In this document: positions 12,885-24,588 of the stretch, one piece after another
Position numbering within the stretch: position 1 is the first letter of the stretch
Layout: every line of letters starts with the position of its first letter
Source of the DNA: Erigeron canadensis
Lineage: Eukaryota; Streptophyta; Magnoliopsida; Asterales; Asteraceae
Direction of reading: 5' to 3'
NCBI RefSeq assembly: GCF_010389155.1
Contig: NC_057768.1
Span: 11,282,501-11,346,500, forward strand
DNA length: 64,000 nt
Made by a program: the position numbers and the translations under genes
Notes under the pieces: generated by a model
Databases searched by the model: none
Told to the model about the DNA's origin: nothing
What the model saw: only the letters and a program-made list of their open reading frames with translations

Positions 12885-13799
12885 TGTTGGGTCTTTTGGG
12901 TTTTATCAAAGTCATATTATCCTTATAATCAAGAAAAACGCAGCGGAAGAAATGAACCTTTCATTATATTATATGTAGTTAAAATCAAATTTTAACATAT
13001 AAAAGAAAACCCCAAACAATAAGGATCCATGTATATGAATGTCATACAATCAAAATAATAACTATAGGGTGTTTAGAAGACTACCTTCTTCCAAGCTTAT
13101 GAGAAGGTTGATATGAAGAAGATGATGTTCCTAAAAGGGCCAAGTCTTCAAGATAGAAGTACCTCAAGCTTGCATACCCCAAGTCTCCAACAAACACCCA
13201 AATATGCTAGGATTTAGACTTGAAAAACCCTTCTCCTTTTGCCTTGTTTGTGCCGAAATCAAGAGAGAAAAAGAGAGAGTTTTTGCACTTGAGAGTTGAG
13301 AGAACACTATAGCAAAATGCATGTAACAATTGTGTGTTTCCAATGTAGTTAGTGGGTTATGTAAAACAAGATAATGCATGTGCATTTTGGGTGGGGGTGG
13401 TCGGCCACAAGGTGAGACCACATGGGTCTCACCAACTCAAAATCCACTTGCATTTTCCTTTTATACAATATATATAAATGTATTATAACATGTTATATAC
13501 CTTATGTAACATATTATGTATTATACATAACACACATAAGTGTTTATTTTGCCAAATAAACACATTCACATATTTCTCAAAATAAATTATCCATATAACT
13601 TACTTATATTTCTCAAGTGCATTTATTTAGAAACCCATTTCCTAAATGCTTCAAGTATTGATATTTATTTAAAGATCATATCATATAAATACATATGATA
13701 AGTGTTTGTCTAACTTGTTATTGGGTATGACCTGACTTGGATCATCACATACTAGCCACGTCAATTTAATATGTGTCTTGGGCATCCGAAATTCCAACA
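12885..13799 (-). repeat. 5' LTR of copia B
   Basis: 915 bp, TGTTGGGTC to ATTCCAACA, paired with 3046-3963. Small indels account for the 3-bp length difference. Confidence 0.93.
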
Positions 13800-13804
13800 T
13801 CTGG

Positions 13805-14556
13805 ATGCTTTGGATGACGTCTATATTCGATCCATGTATGCTCAGGATGAACAAGTATATGATTCTGAAATTTATGGGGTGAGCATACTGGATCTTATTG
13901 CCCAGAGAAGAGAAGAATTGAAAAATCTCTAGCAACAAGTAAGGAGTAATGCAACGGCTCTGGAGCATGAATATAGGAAGAAAGTCAAGGGTTTACCCAA
14001 GGCACCAGTCAGAAAAACCAAAGCTGCCAGAGATGCAGATCTCAGCACCTTCATTCCCTTGAACATAATTGAAAGGATTAATAAAGAAATATTTCAACAA
14101 GTTGCTGAACAGAGAAAGGTGTCCAGGGAAGTGGATGAAATGGTGAAAAGGGCTCAGACAAAGGAAAAGTATGAACATTTGTCACAATTTAGAGCTGATG
14201 TCCGACCAATAATGGGTGCTGAGATCCATCTGGCAGAAAATCATGATAACTTCTCTAAGTTCTATGTCAAACTCTTCAGAGAAGGGAACTTTACTAATGA
14301 AAGAAAAGACACCTCAATCAGGGCATTTGGGTGGTCAGAGTTAAGAGAGATTGGGCTTTCATTCAGGGGTAAAGATGTCTCCCAAGATGTGAAATACCTT
14401 ATGAAGAGGATTGGCAAGGAATGGATGAGGAAGGAGTTGATGTAGATGGAGCTGGGCTTAAGGACTTCTCTTACTTCGTCCTCATCTCCAGGTGTAAAGA
14501 GGAAGGCCACTGAAGAGCCAGCTGGGCTTGCTGATATTGTACTTGTATTATTTTAA
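13805..14556 (+). pseudogene. aORF of copia A, C-terminal part
   Basis: This continues the frame broken at 3045. It is a charged, probably coiled-coil stretch (YRKKVKGLPKAPVRKTKAAR; QVAEQRKVSREVDEMVKRAQ), then a more globular part (FYVKLFREGNF; AFGWSELREIGLSF). In-frame TAG codons at about 13930 (likely CAG) and 14443-14445 interrupt it; the frame closes with TAA at 14554-14556. A polypurine tract follows about 250 bases later, so this is the last coding feature of copia A. Function is unknown. Confidence 0.7.
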
Positions 14557-14803
14557 TGTTGATAAAATTGTAACTTTCCTCCAGTTGATGTCTGTAAATA
14601 TAAGTTGCAATTCCTATTTTTTTACAAGTACTTATCCAGATTAAGTCTAGAAATTAAAATGTACAAACTGGGAACACTGATGATCTATAAAGTGTCTCTC
14701 CAGAAATTCAAATTAGACTTAGTCAAAAAATTTTTAAAGGATTTTTCAAGCACAAACTTGTACAGATAAAAGCTTGAAAATCCTTGCATAATTTCTAAAC
14801 AAA

Positions 14804-14812
14804 TAGGGGGAA
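14804..14812 (+). other. Polypurine tract of copia A
   Basis: TAGGGGGAA lies directly upstream of the LTR start TGTTAGG. This is the expected plus-strand primer site and confirms that 14815-15797 is a 3' LTR. Confidence 0.85.
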
Positions 14813-14814
14813 TT

Positions 14815-15797
14815 TGTTAGGTCTAGATTTACTAGACTTGCTCCAGACGTAACTACTGGAACCCTCTGAAGATTTGTCCAGAAATTATGTGAAGACCAGT
14901 GAACAACTTACTTGTATAGAAATCTGGATTCCACCAGATTTGTTCACTGGACTTCACTCCAGTCAAGATCTTTCCACTAAAGAACATTCTCACTGAAGTC
15001 GAAGACTGAAGTCTGAAGAAAGAAGTCTGACAAATAGCAGAGCTAACTGGAAGACTTACCAGGTCTCCTGACTGGAGTCCTTGTCAGTGTTCTAGACCTT
15101 ACAAGTCTGAACACTGATTACGAGGAATTGACTTTATGCCTTTACATGCCTTTAACCGGACAATCCATTTGTCTTTTGTTAAAATCCTTACATGCATGTA
15201 AAGGTGGTTGGTTAATTAGAAGACAAGTCACTATCATGTGACTTTATTCTTGTACTTTAATCAATGCTTTTAAGGAATTAATGTAATTTCCATAAATGCA
15301 TGTAACCATATTTGTTCGGCAAAAAGAATATTATACTTATTCTTTTTGCCCATAAATACCAAGTCACTTCCTCGTCCAAATTACATACTTTTGCAATTTG
15401 GTGCATTTGCTCAAATACTCTCGATCTAAACAGTCATACTTCACAACTTTAAGAATTTCGATCAAAGAGTTTATTTAGCAAAGATTAGATCACTTGTAAT
15501 TCATAGGTTGTTTAGATACTTACTTTGTAATATCTTGTTCCGCAACAACCTTGTATTTTATTTAACATCAATAAATAAAATACATTTGAAAATTACATTG
15601 TGTCTCACCATTTACTTATTTGGTTATCTTTATATTGCTTAAGTACGTATTACGTTATATATATTCTTGCATTTATATTTATCGTAATACTAGTCCAATC
15701 TAGTGCTTACTTGACGTTTAATACTAGTCCCCTCTAGTGATTACTTGACTTGTTATTCTACACTTGTGGGTTAAACCATCGAGTGAGGGACTTTACA
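14815..15797 (+). repeat. 3' LTR of copia A
   Basis: 983 bp from TGTTAGGTC to CTTTACA, with a TATA box (ATAAATACC) at 15352-15360. It matches 36904-37886 base for base in length. No PBS follows, as expected for a 3' LTR. Confidence 0.92.
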
Positions 15798-15968
15798 ATA
15801 TTAACAAGAATTACATAGATAATTTATGTTAATTGTATTTATAAGTATAAATTACAGGGATAATTTATATTTTTGACTAGGTTATAGAGATAATTCTGGT
15901 TGTGTAGAATATGCATGTGAATTTTTATGTCGATTTGAGTAATTAATTGTTTGTTATTGATTACAGAA
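15798..15968 (+). promoter_or_regulatory. Intron-like leader with a 3' splice site at the copia C aORF
   Basis: T-rich sequence ending TTGTTATTGATTACAG, then AA and the ATG at 15969. It looks like the tail of an intron whose acceptor lies 2 nt before the start codon, matching the arrangement in copia H (acceptor at 55351, ATG at 55354). The donor side was displaced by copia A. Confidence 0.5.
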
Positions 15969-17522
15969 ATGGCAAGAATTTTCATAGGTGTGCATAACTA
16001 CGTGATGAACCTTGACGATAATCAGGAAGGGACCGAATATTATCACGAGATATTCGCTTTCTTCAGAAGATCTCGAGTTCATTATGTGCTTACTCATTCG
16101 CCCGTCGTATATCTCGATTGTTTAAGAGATTTCTGGGCAAATGCTAATGTTGTTCGTGCTGGAGACGAACATATCTTTCATACCATTGTTGCCGGGCAGC
16201 AGATACAGTTCACCGCTGCTGATCTCATTGGTATACTTCGTTTAGGCATAGATGAGCAGGAAGGTGGTGCAACAGGTCTCACCAGATTTCGTCATGAGTT
16301 GATACTGGGTGCTTTTCGAAGGATGGGGTTTGCAGGTAGTTTGGCCAGTAGAACTCTGTTTAAGAAGGGTTTCTATGGCAGATGGAGGTATCTCACCCAT
16401 GTGCTTAATGTTGCATTGAGAAACAACAAGTCTGGTTTTGATACGTTGAACCAGGAAGCACAGTCACAGATGGTGGGCTTGGTGTTTAACAAGCCGTATA
16501 GCTTCTCGAAGTTCTTCTTCCACGAGATGAGAAAACAGATCACAGCTGCGGGCAAGAGGAGGTTTTTGTTGTTTCCTCGACTTGTGATGATGATTATCAA
16601 TGCTCGACTTCCGAATCTACCTGCTGGAAGGGAAGTGAAGCAAGTGAGTACGATCATTCGTCGTGGTTATGATGAGTTTTTGTCTCGCTATCCGAATGAT
16701 CCAAATGCACAGGATGTTGCATTATTTGGTGTTGTTATCAATGCAAACTACATTGCACCGGCTGATGAGGTCATATCAGCTTATGAAGGGCCTCAGCCAT
16801 AGGGTGTTGAGGTTGCAGGGAATGTTGAGCTTCCAGAGCAACTTCATGATGTTGTAGTACAGGCAGATGCATCAGAAGAGCCTGAAGTGGTCATATAGGC
16901 TGCAAATGATGTGATAGACCAGGTTGAAGCCAATCCAGAGATTGTTGATGATATTCTGGAGCAGATGGCTGATCCAGAGGGTGATATTGCACAAGTGCAG
17001 AGGTATAATCCCAATGATGATGATCTAGTGAACGTAGACCTAGACCGGGACATAGATGACTATGTAGCTGAAGCTGCAGATGGTTCTGAAGCAGCTAGAG
17101 TTAGTAAGTTAGGTGCTACTGAAGCTACGGGTCAGGCATTGATTAGGCTAGTGGATCGGGTATTGATGCTGGAGATAGAGGGAAGGCTACAGCTATTGAA
17201 CAAGATAGAGAGCCTTCGGTTCATTCAGATGATGAGTCCAGCAGTGATGGAGATGATGATCCTTACAGATTAGATGTGTTCGTCAGAGTTGGATCTAAGC
17301 TGATTCCTAAATCTCCAGTAGTCAATTTAGGAAGAAGAAGAAGAGGAGAAACTGATGAGGACTGGGAACCAGAACAACCACTGCTTAAGAAAAGTAAACT
17401 TGTCAGGGCACAAGAGACTTCTGCTGCTACTGGTGGTCCAGTTATCATTAGTTCGGAGACTACTCAGCCACAACCACAGCCACGGACTGAAGAGGCTAGT
17501 CTAAGCCTTGCTGATTGGCAGA
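15969..17522 (+). pseudogene. aORF of copia C, N-terminal half (broken)
   Basis: Start ATG 15969, preceded by a splice-acceptor-like ACAG. The N-terminal domain of about 280 residues reads through LRDFWANANVV, a motif shared with aORFs A, D and H, and GLVFNKPYSFSKFFFHEM, shared with H. An acidic region (16911-17270) and a basic patch (GRRRRGETDEDWEPEQPLLK, about 17325-17390) follow. TAG at 16800-16802 and about 16896 and a frameshift near 17150-17270 break it. D is inserted after 17522 and the frame resumes at 24849. Function is unknown; it is coded separately from pol. Confidence 0.75.
17518..17522. repeat. Target-site duplication of element D (left copy, GCAGA)
   Basis: GCAGA precedes TGTAAAAC and recurs at 24849-24853 after TCTAACA. 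Confidence 0.94.
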
Positions 17523-17812
17523 TGTAAAACTGTAATTGATTCGTGTTTTGCTGCGGAAGTTAGATATTCAACAATGGTGATTAGTGTATGTAAGTGTGTG
17601 TTCTTGAGAGAGAAAGATGTGTATTTGGAATGATCTGATTACTTTCAATATGTAAAATGTGTGGGAAATGAGTTATCAGGTTACAAAGAAAGAAGGTTTG
17701 AGGGGTATTTATACTCTAAGAAAACTTACAAAAGCTCCCCCTCAACCTTACAATAAGTACATAAACATACATTTTTTTTAACTACAACTAAGCACTATTT
17801 ATAGTTCTAACA
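17523..17812 (-). repeat. 3' LTR of element D
   Basis: 290 bp, TGTAAAACTG to TTCTAACA. It has about 30 bases (around 17668-17700) that the 5' copy lacks; otherwise the two differ at roughly ten positions by eye. Confidence 0.9.
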
Positions 17813-17824
17813 TTCTCCCCCTTA
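17813..17824 (-). other. Polypurine tract of element D
   Basis: The plus strand TTCTCCCCCTTA reads TAAGGGGGAGAA on the element strand, directly abutting the 3' LTR. This fixes the orientation as minus. Confidence 0.85.
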
Positions 17825-17851
17825 GTGCTTGGTTGTGAACTTGGTTGTCCA

Positions 17852-20800
17852 TCATCTCTTCCTTTGATGTCTTCTCCTCATGCTTGCTCTCCTTTGCTTG
17901 TTCTTTCTCTTCTTATAACTTTGAGTAGCAGTTGATGTTGTAGGCTTGTCAATCTTTGAATTCCAGAAGGCTCTTTTCTTATAACTATTCCAAGTGTCTT
18001 TCCAATACTTCTTTGGAATGAAATGCCAGTTATCACCTTCAGGACGTTCATCTGGCAATCGAATGTTGTCTTGGAAATTCACTGGTGGAATGTTATGAGG
18101 ACCATGTTTGTGACTAGGATTCCAAACAACCCATGAGCCTGTCTCAATATGTCTTACTCCTTATTGAGCCTTGGGAGTCCTTTCAACAATAAAATCTCTT
18201 ATTCTTTGACGCATCTCAAGAACAGCTTTGATATGTCTTATATGATTTCCTCTCTGAGACTTGATATGATCATCTTCTTCATCATCAGAATCTTCATTTA
18301 ATGCACTTAGAATTGACAAGCAATAGTTCAAAGTACCATCAGAATACTTGGAAAAATCTGAAGCACGAATGAAGATCTTTCTCCTTAAACGATTAATGTA
18401 GACAAACCTATCCAAGTCTTGAATCACATCTCCAATTTGAAATGAATCTAGCTCATAACCTCCTGCTCTTTGATTTGGTTTTGTGAGGTTAATCTTGCTA
18501 GTTCTTCTTCCTAAGCCGATCTGAAAGTCATTGAATTCATAAAATCTGATTAAGGCTTGAAGGTGGTTTTTCAATGCTTCATAGGCTTGAAGTTGATCAG
18601 GAGTCTTGATAATCAAATATGCATATTGATTGTAGAGGAACAGGATGTCTGAGATCTTCAAGTGTTGGAAAGATTCTTCTTGAACAACATACATATAACC
18701 ATATGCTCTGCGAACTTTAAAACGAACAAGTCTCATGTAGTGAGTTACCAGGGGAACAAACAACTCTAGCTTCAAACTGCCTATACCACCATTCTTCTCT
18801 CACAGAACTAACAACATTCATCAATTCCATGTACGCATCTCTTCGATCTTTATGTCTGAACAAAAAGAATGCTCTCAAATGATTCAATGTCATGTTTAAT
18901 CTTTCATCTGGCATGCAATAAATCTGAAAAGCTCTTTTTTCATGATATCTTGCTTTGCACACAATCTCTTCAGGCTTGGTACTTAAATCCAAGATCTGCT
19001 CATAGTTCTCAGTGAAATAACCCTCATTAATCTGCCAAATTCTGCTTCTTGAAATTCTTGGATGTCTGACTCCTTATGCAAGCTCACTAGGAGTCTCAAG
19101 ATTTTCTCGGTTTTTCAAATGATAGACAATCTCTTCAAAGATGTCTTTTCCATATGTTTCTTGCTGAGATTGTTCACTTGTTTGAGCATTATCAGGATCA
19201 TCAGAATAAGATGAATCAGACTCATCATCTTCAGGTTGAAATGGATCACGATCACTTGACTCGTCAGAACTTGAAGTTGTGGAATAATAGTGTGAAATAT
19301 GTCTGACAAGTGGTGGTAGATCATCTGAATCCGATTCATGAACATGAGTTGAAGAAGCTTGAGCTTGTATTTGATCTTGATTTTGATTTGTTTGATCTTG
19401 ATTTGTTTGACCTTGAATCACATCTTGAACAGTTTGTTCTTGACCACTTTGTTCTTGAGTTTCATGACCTTCTCCGATATCTCTTATATTCTCCCCCTCG
19501 GGTTGATCATCAGGACCTTGATCATCCCGACTTCTAGAGATATCGGCCAGTCGACATTGTTGGTCAAGTTCACGAACTCTTTTCTGAAGAGCTTCAACTT
19601 CAGCTCTATTCTCTTGTTGTGTAGCTTGAAATGACATGTAAGCAAGAAGTGATTGAAAAATTGATCGTTTATGGTAAGATGTCGATGCATGAGAGAAACA
19701 ATAAGAGTGTCGGTTGATAGACCACTGGTGGCAAGACGTTTTGGTGAGCAATCACTTAGATATTCGGCAGAATCAGAAGATACAGAAGAAGAACTGGAAG
19801 AGTGATGTGGTGAACTGGGATCAGGGAATGATTGAGTATTTAGTGTTGGTGTTGTTGTTGGTGGAATAGTTGGAGTTATAGGTGTTGTTTGAATTGGTGA
19901 TGATGGAATTGTTGTTATTGTTTGTATTGTAGTTATTGGTGATGTTCTTTGAATTGATGGGGGTGTTGTTGTTGCACGAATTGGTATTGAAGATGCAACT
20001 AGAGTACCAATACGTAAAGCACCTCCAGTAAGCAATCTTGGTGATGGTGAACTTGATTCAGTGGCAGGAAGTTTTCCGGTTAAGATATTTCTAGAAACAA
20101 GCAATGCACTTCTTTGACCTTCTTCAATCCTTTCAACAAACTGGGATACCAACCTTTGAGCTTCAATGGGAATAGGAATAACAGAATCTGGCACTTCAGT
20201 AGTCTCAAGTGAGTCTACCGAGTGTCCTGAAGACATCATTACTGTCTCAGGATTTCTTGTTGGTTCAAGAGTATGAACATCAGTTGATGATTCACCTTCA
20301 CAACCAGAATCTTTTGGGAAATGAAGGTGAATAACTCCGGAGTCACTTAGACTTGCCGTTATGCCTAAGGCAAGAAGAGCTGACACAACAGATTGAGCTC
20401 GAAGGAACTCAGACTGTCTCACAACCGATCTAGCCACTAAGGCGCCTTCGTTTAAAGCTGGCGTGACGTTAGCAATCGAAGGACTTCCAAATAATCCTCA
20501 AGAGGGCACAATAGTCGATCTCTCTATGTTTGTTCCGGCAACATCACCTAGATGTCCATATGGGATCACAATAGGTGCAAAAGGTGTCCTAAGTCGGGTA
20601 CTAGACAAACGTGCAGAAATGAAGTCCAAGAGAGGAGCAGATGTCTCTTGTGTTTCAACATTTACAAACTCAGAAGGAGAATGGAATGGAATACGTGGAT
20701 TTTGCTCATGCAGAAATGAGACGTCAATCTGTAGAGAGACTTTCGAATGGCTTACGGAGGTTTGACCTTGCGAGAGTTGGGAGCTCTCGACTTCTATCCT

Positions 20801-22609
20801 AGGGCGAACCCGGCGTTGATAGATGTTTTGAACTAAATGGAGGCCAACATTTTCTTTTTGCCTTTCTCCTAGCCCGGACCTCTCCTCCTCTCTGGTATTT
20901 TCAACCCCTCCCTCATTTCCACCTTGTTCCTCCGGGATGTCCATGACATCATCTGCAAACATATTTGCATCATCAGAATCAGACTCAGCATCACTGGAGT
21001 CATGAGCATCTTCTTGTGTTGTTGATTGAAATCGATCATATTCAAATCGAGATTTCTTGAATGTTTTGCGGATATTAACAGGAACTGATTTCATTCGGCC
21101 TTGAAAATATGTAGGTGGAGGAGATGGAGGAAATGATGATGATGAATGAATTTGTGAAGCAATGATTTAAGGTTGGTTTTGTTCCATTGTTGGTGGTATT
21201 GGTGAGATGATTTCAGGAAGTGGTGATGATTGATGAATAGGTGTTTGTGGTGTTTGAGGTGATTTAGGTGAAGATGGAGCAGATGATGAAGTTGATGATC
21301 TTTGAGGTGACGGTGTTTTGGGTGAAGATGATCTCAAAGTAGTTGTTTTTGGTGGTGGAGATCTAATTGGCTTTGGAGACCCAGCAATAGAAACTGTCTC
21401 CTCAGAAGATGCGGGTGAAGAAGGTTCAGCCGGAGTTTTTCTCTTCAATTTCTTTGACGAACTCCCCTTCTTCCTTTTCTGAAAAACTTTCTTACTTAAT
21501 TTCAACTCAAACTTTTGACCTTTCTCAATCTTTCTTCTCTTAGGTTCACTGGAACTGGATACACCTTCACGCTCTTTTCTTTTTCTCTTTAACCCCTCAC
21601 TTGGTGTCCTATGCACAACTTGGGCAGGAACCGGGAGGCTTTCCGGTCCCAGAGTTGTTCTAATCCAGTCCAGGTAACCTTTCAAATCATCATTAGACTC
21701 AGAAACCAAATCCAGCAAATGTGATGAAATTAAGTATGTATAACTTGTAATTCCAGAGTCTCTAACATACTTGTATTGTTGGAGTGTAACTTTTGTATCA
21801 TCATGAAGTCTCAGAATGCTTTTCTCATGTCTGACTGCAGCATGGACAATTACTGTCAGAAATCTGATAAATGGAATATACTTCTTGGGAGCTGAGATTT
21901 TTCCATTAACCAACACTATCAATTGGTCCCACAGAAGTTGAGGAATGTCGTAATGTCTATCAAAGACAAGACCATAAAAGATATGCAGCATAGGCTGAGT
22001 CAGATTATCCATCCCTCTTGTATACGAAGTCAAGCAGTTGTTGAGGATAGAGTATACATAATACCAGATCTTGGGTAGATTCTTTAGCTTGAAGTCTCTA
22101 GTCTTGGTCAAAGGACCTTCATACCCAAGTGAGATTAATGCAGGAAACATTATTTCATTGGACTCAAACTCATCAAAATTAGCATGTCCATTAGAATTAG
22201 CTTCAGGAAGCATCAGAGTTCTTCTGAAGTCATCAAGATTGAACTCAAAGTCATATATTCTATCTCCAGAGCTCAATTGATATTGAAAGAACCCTTGACG
22301 ACGAAGTTCAGGAGATTTATGTTTAGGTTTTGATCTTGAAGAAGCTGAATCTTGAGGCTGAACAAAATTTATGGTTCTCCACATCTCAAATAGATAAACT
22401 TCAGGCAAGTCTTTTTCGACAGTAAGAACATATAAGAGTGGATGATTGTGTAGAATTCTCGGGACAATTGGGAATCCCGGAGCAACAAATGGATCAGATA
22501 GAGCTCGATTGTTTCTCATGTTCTTTGAGTTGCCAGCAACAAGAATTTCTTCAATTGATTCATTCAGGGCAATCTCTTCATCATGTTTAACTTGATCTTG
22601 ATGTTCCAT
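17852..22609 (-). pseudogene. aORF protein of element D (about 1,585 codons, broken)
   Basis: ATG at 22609. The first 480 codons (22609-21167) are intact, with the motifs YLFEMWRTINFV and KYIPFIRFLTVIV shared with aORF A. A Lys/Arg-rich, then Ser/Pro-rich tail follows. After TAA 21169-21167 the same frame continues: an acidic segment, TGA at about 20500-20498, then the Ser/Thr/Pro-rich part from 20437. A frameshift near 19680 leads into a coiled-coil-like stretch (EVEALQKRVRELDQQCRLAD) and a Gln/Asp-rich part. After TAA near 19074 comes a globular C-terminal domain (18992-18161) with a frameshift near 18780, TAA at 18163-18161, and a very basic end (QSYKKRKNKQRRASMRRRHQ). No enzymatic motif is seen. 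Function is unknown; the basic tail suggests nucleic-acid binding or nuclear import. Confidence 0.75.
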
Positions 22610-24574
22610 TTTTTAATTTTTTGATTTTAAGATATAAAACAGTTTAACGCACACATAAAGTAATGTTTGAATATCAAATAACAAGTTTCATATAATTATT
22701 TATATAAAATTCAAAGAGGCTCCCATAGGCGATCAACTCAGTGTGCTTTATACAAATAATTTGATATGAGAGAATAAACACAGAATAGTTAGATACATAT
22801 TTCCATATATAAACATAGTAAGGAAGTACACAAAGGCGTTCAATTCCTTATATTTTCATATATAGAAATATATATAACTTTGAAAATAGAATATAATCAT
22901 ATAAGTACAAGATACATGAGAATAGCAAGGAAGTACACAAAGGCGTTCAATTCCTCGTATCTCAAATATATTGCAATTATATGACTATACAAAGCACTTA
23001 GTCACACCACACAAAAATTAGGTTTTAAAAAAAAATTGTTAAAACTGAAAAATTTTCTAAGTATGCAAACTAGGACGATCTTGATAAGATCGTTCTGAGG
23101 TTCAACTTAGGTTTTGAAAAAAAACAAGACGACATTGGAAAGATCATCCGACCATTGTGGAAAACTTTAAGTAATGAAAGCAGAAAAATGGGACGATCTA
23201 GATGAAGATTGTCTTAAAAAAATGTTAAGTCTTTGAAAAGCGGTGGGACGATCTTGTTAAGATTGCGTCAAGGTTTATGAGAAGAAAATGGTTTAAGTAT
23301 ATAAAGAAGAATTGAAACGATCTTGGTGAAGATCGTCTTAAGTTTTGTTCCTTGAAAAATGGTCAAGTATGGGAAAAAGGAAATGGGACGATCTTGGTGA
23401 AGATCGTCTTAAAAACCTTTATTGAAAATCCTTTTGAAGTGAAGGAAAATTGAGACGATCTTGGTGAGATCGTCTTGGAAATCAAGTGACAAAACACTTC
23501 ACTTCAATTTTGAGAAATTCTAATACTTAGAAATATAAGTTGAAATTATGTCAATTTCTGGGAAAAATTGAGCATAGTTTATCCTTACATTTGAAAGAAT
23601 TAGTTTTGAGAATCAGTTACCCATTAATTGTGTTTGAAAAGTTTCCAACAACCACACAGCGTACAGACCCTAGGACGATCCTGACAAGATCATCTTGGTC
23701 TTGGTTTCAGGGGTTTTGCAAAGAAAAACAAGTATTTGGAATTAAGACGGTCTTGGTGAAGATCGTCCTAGAACCAATCCAAACAAGAAAATGTGAAGAT
23801 TTTGCCTAGATCGTATTAAATCCAAGCAGCTAATTGTGCAACAAAAATACCACACAATGGTTCTAATTAGCTTCAACACTTAATACAGACACTTTACACA
23901 CCCACAAACCTCAAAAATTAACTAAACCAACCTAGATTAATTCAAGACCGTTCTAGGTCGTCTTCTTCATTGGAACAGGGGTTTGCCATTTTTGAATTTC
24001 TTAAATTACAACTTTGAGCATTTAAACATGTAAAAACTATCAACACATAACCTAACACCAGATACCAGAAAAAAAAACTAGGACGATCTTGGGAGATCGT
24101 CTTAGAACCACTTAAGTAAAACGGTCTATTTGAAGATCGTTTGGAAGGACTTTCCTCAAGAACAACAGATAAGACAAAATAGTCGTGCAGAATCACTAAA
24201 TCTCTATTTTCTCACTCAGTTTTGAGAGTTAGAACTTGATTCAAAAACAGAAATGTTCAAAATTCGATCGAGCACAACCCTTGCAACAAAATTATAGCTC
24301 AAATCAACTCAAATTCAAACCTAAAATTTTGGCGGTTTTCCCAGAATTTCGGATTTTGATGAATACAGTGAATTGGATTCTAAAATTTAACATGATGTTT
24401 TCTGAGATGATTTAGAATGGATTGGTGAACAAAAACAGGAAAATTGAGTGAAAATTGATGTAGAAATGATGAAGAGCAGAGACGGTTTGTTTGAACACGA
24501 ATTTTGAATTTTTGAACAAAATCAACACAAATCTGTATAGAATATGTTCTGGATCTTCAACAGATTGTTATTTT
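22610..24574 (-). other. Leader of element D with a hairpin array
   Basis: About 2 kb between PBS and aORF without a credible reading frame. A run of 12 imperfect inverted repeats occupies 23072-24143 (separate entry). The part next to the aORF (22620-23000) is A/T-rich and repeats a phrase, GGAAGTACACAAAGGCGTTC, at about 22832 and 22930. Confidence 0.65.
23072..24143. repeat. Array of 12 imperfect palindromes, GACGATCTT-GGTG-AAGATCGTC
   Basis: Approximate copies at 23072-23096, 23126-23149, 23191-23216, 23244-23270, 23315-23340, 23385-23410, 23452-23476, 23672-23696, 23744-23770, 23943-23965, 24079-24104 and 24120-24143. The best copies (23385 and 23315) pair nine bases around a 4-base GGTG loop. 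Mismatches in one arm often leave most of the stem. Spacing is irregular, about 40-195 bases, and spacer sequences are unrelated. Confidence 0.85.
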
Positions 24575-24586
24575 GCTCTGATACCA
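24575..24586 (-). other. Primer-binding site of element D (initiator tRNA-Met)
   Basis: GCTCTGATACCA on the plus strand, two bases inside the 5' LTR. Confidence 0.9.
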
Positions 24587-24588
24587 AA

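Larger units (their letters stand above)
3046..13799 (-). mobile_element. Copia B: near-complete Ty1/copia element, minus strand
   Basis: It is bounded by TG...CA and the exact 5-bp duplication TCTGG. In its own sense the order is 5' LTR (13799-12885), PBS (12883-12872), leader, gag (11642-10694), pol (7793-4775), 3' untranslated region and 3' LTR (3963-3046). Domain order PR-INT-RT-RNase H is the copia order. A solo gypsy LTR (7794-10693) interrupts the gag-protease region. The two LTRs are 915 and 918 bp and differ by only a few per cent by eye, so the insertion is fairly recent. I do not assign a lineage within copia. Confidence 0.93.
1..15797 (+). mobile_element. Copia A: SIRE-like Ty1/copia element, 3' part only, interrupted by copia B
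   Basis: The window opens inside this element. What remains is the region upstream of its aORF, the aORF itself (397-3045 and 13805-14556), a polypurine tract (14804-14812) and a 983-bp 3' LTR (14815-15797). Gag and pol would lie left of the window. The LTR has the same length and nearly the same sequence as the 5' LTR of copia E (36904-37886), so A and E belong to one family. Copia B splits it at 3046-13799 with the duplication TCTGG. The element sits in copia C, just upstream of that element's aORF. Bases 15798-15802 (atatt) are the predicted right copy of its own target duplication; the left copy is outside the window. Confidence 0.88.

Noticed and set aside
15951..16802. Host gene for a conserved plant protein
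   Set aside because: The same layout recurs in A, D and H, each next to a polypurine tract and LTR; it is an element aORF.
19310..19634. Plus-strand Asp/Leu-rich frames
   Set aside because: They are the complement of the Gln/Asp repeats in the element D aORF.
23072..24143. CRISPR-like repeat array
   Set aside because: Repeats are imperfect palindromes with irregular spacing, sit in the leader of a plant retrotransposon, and there are no cas genes.
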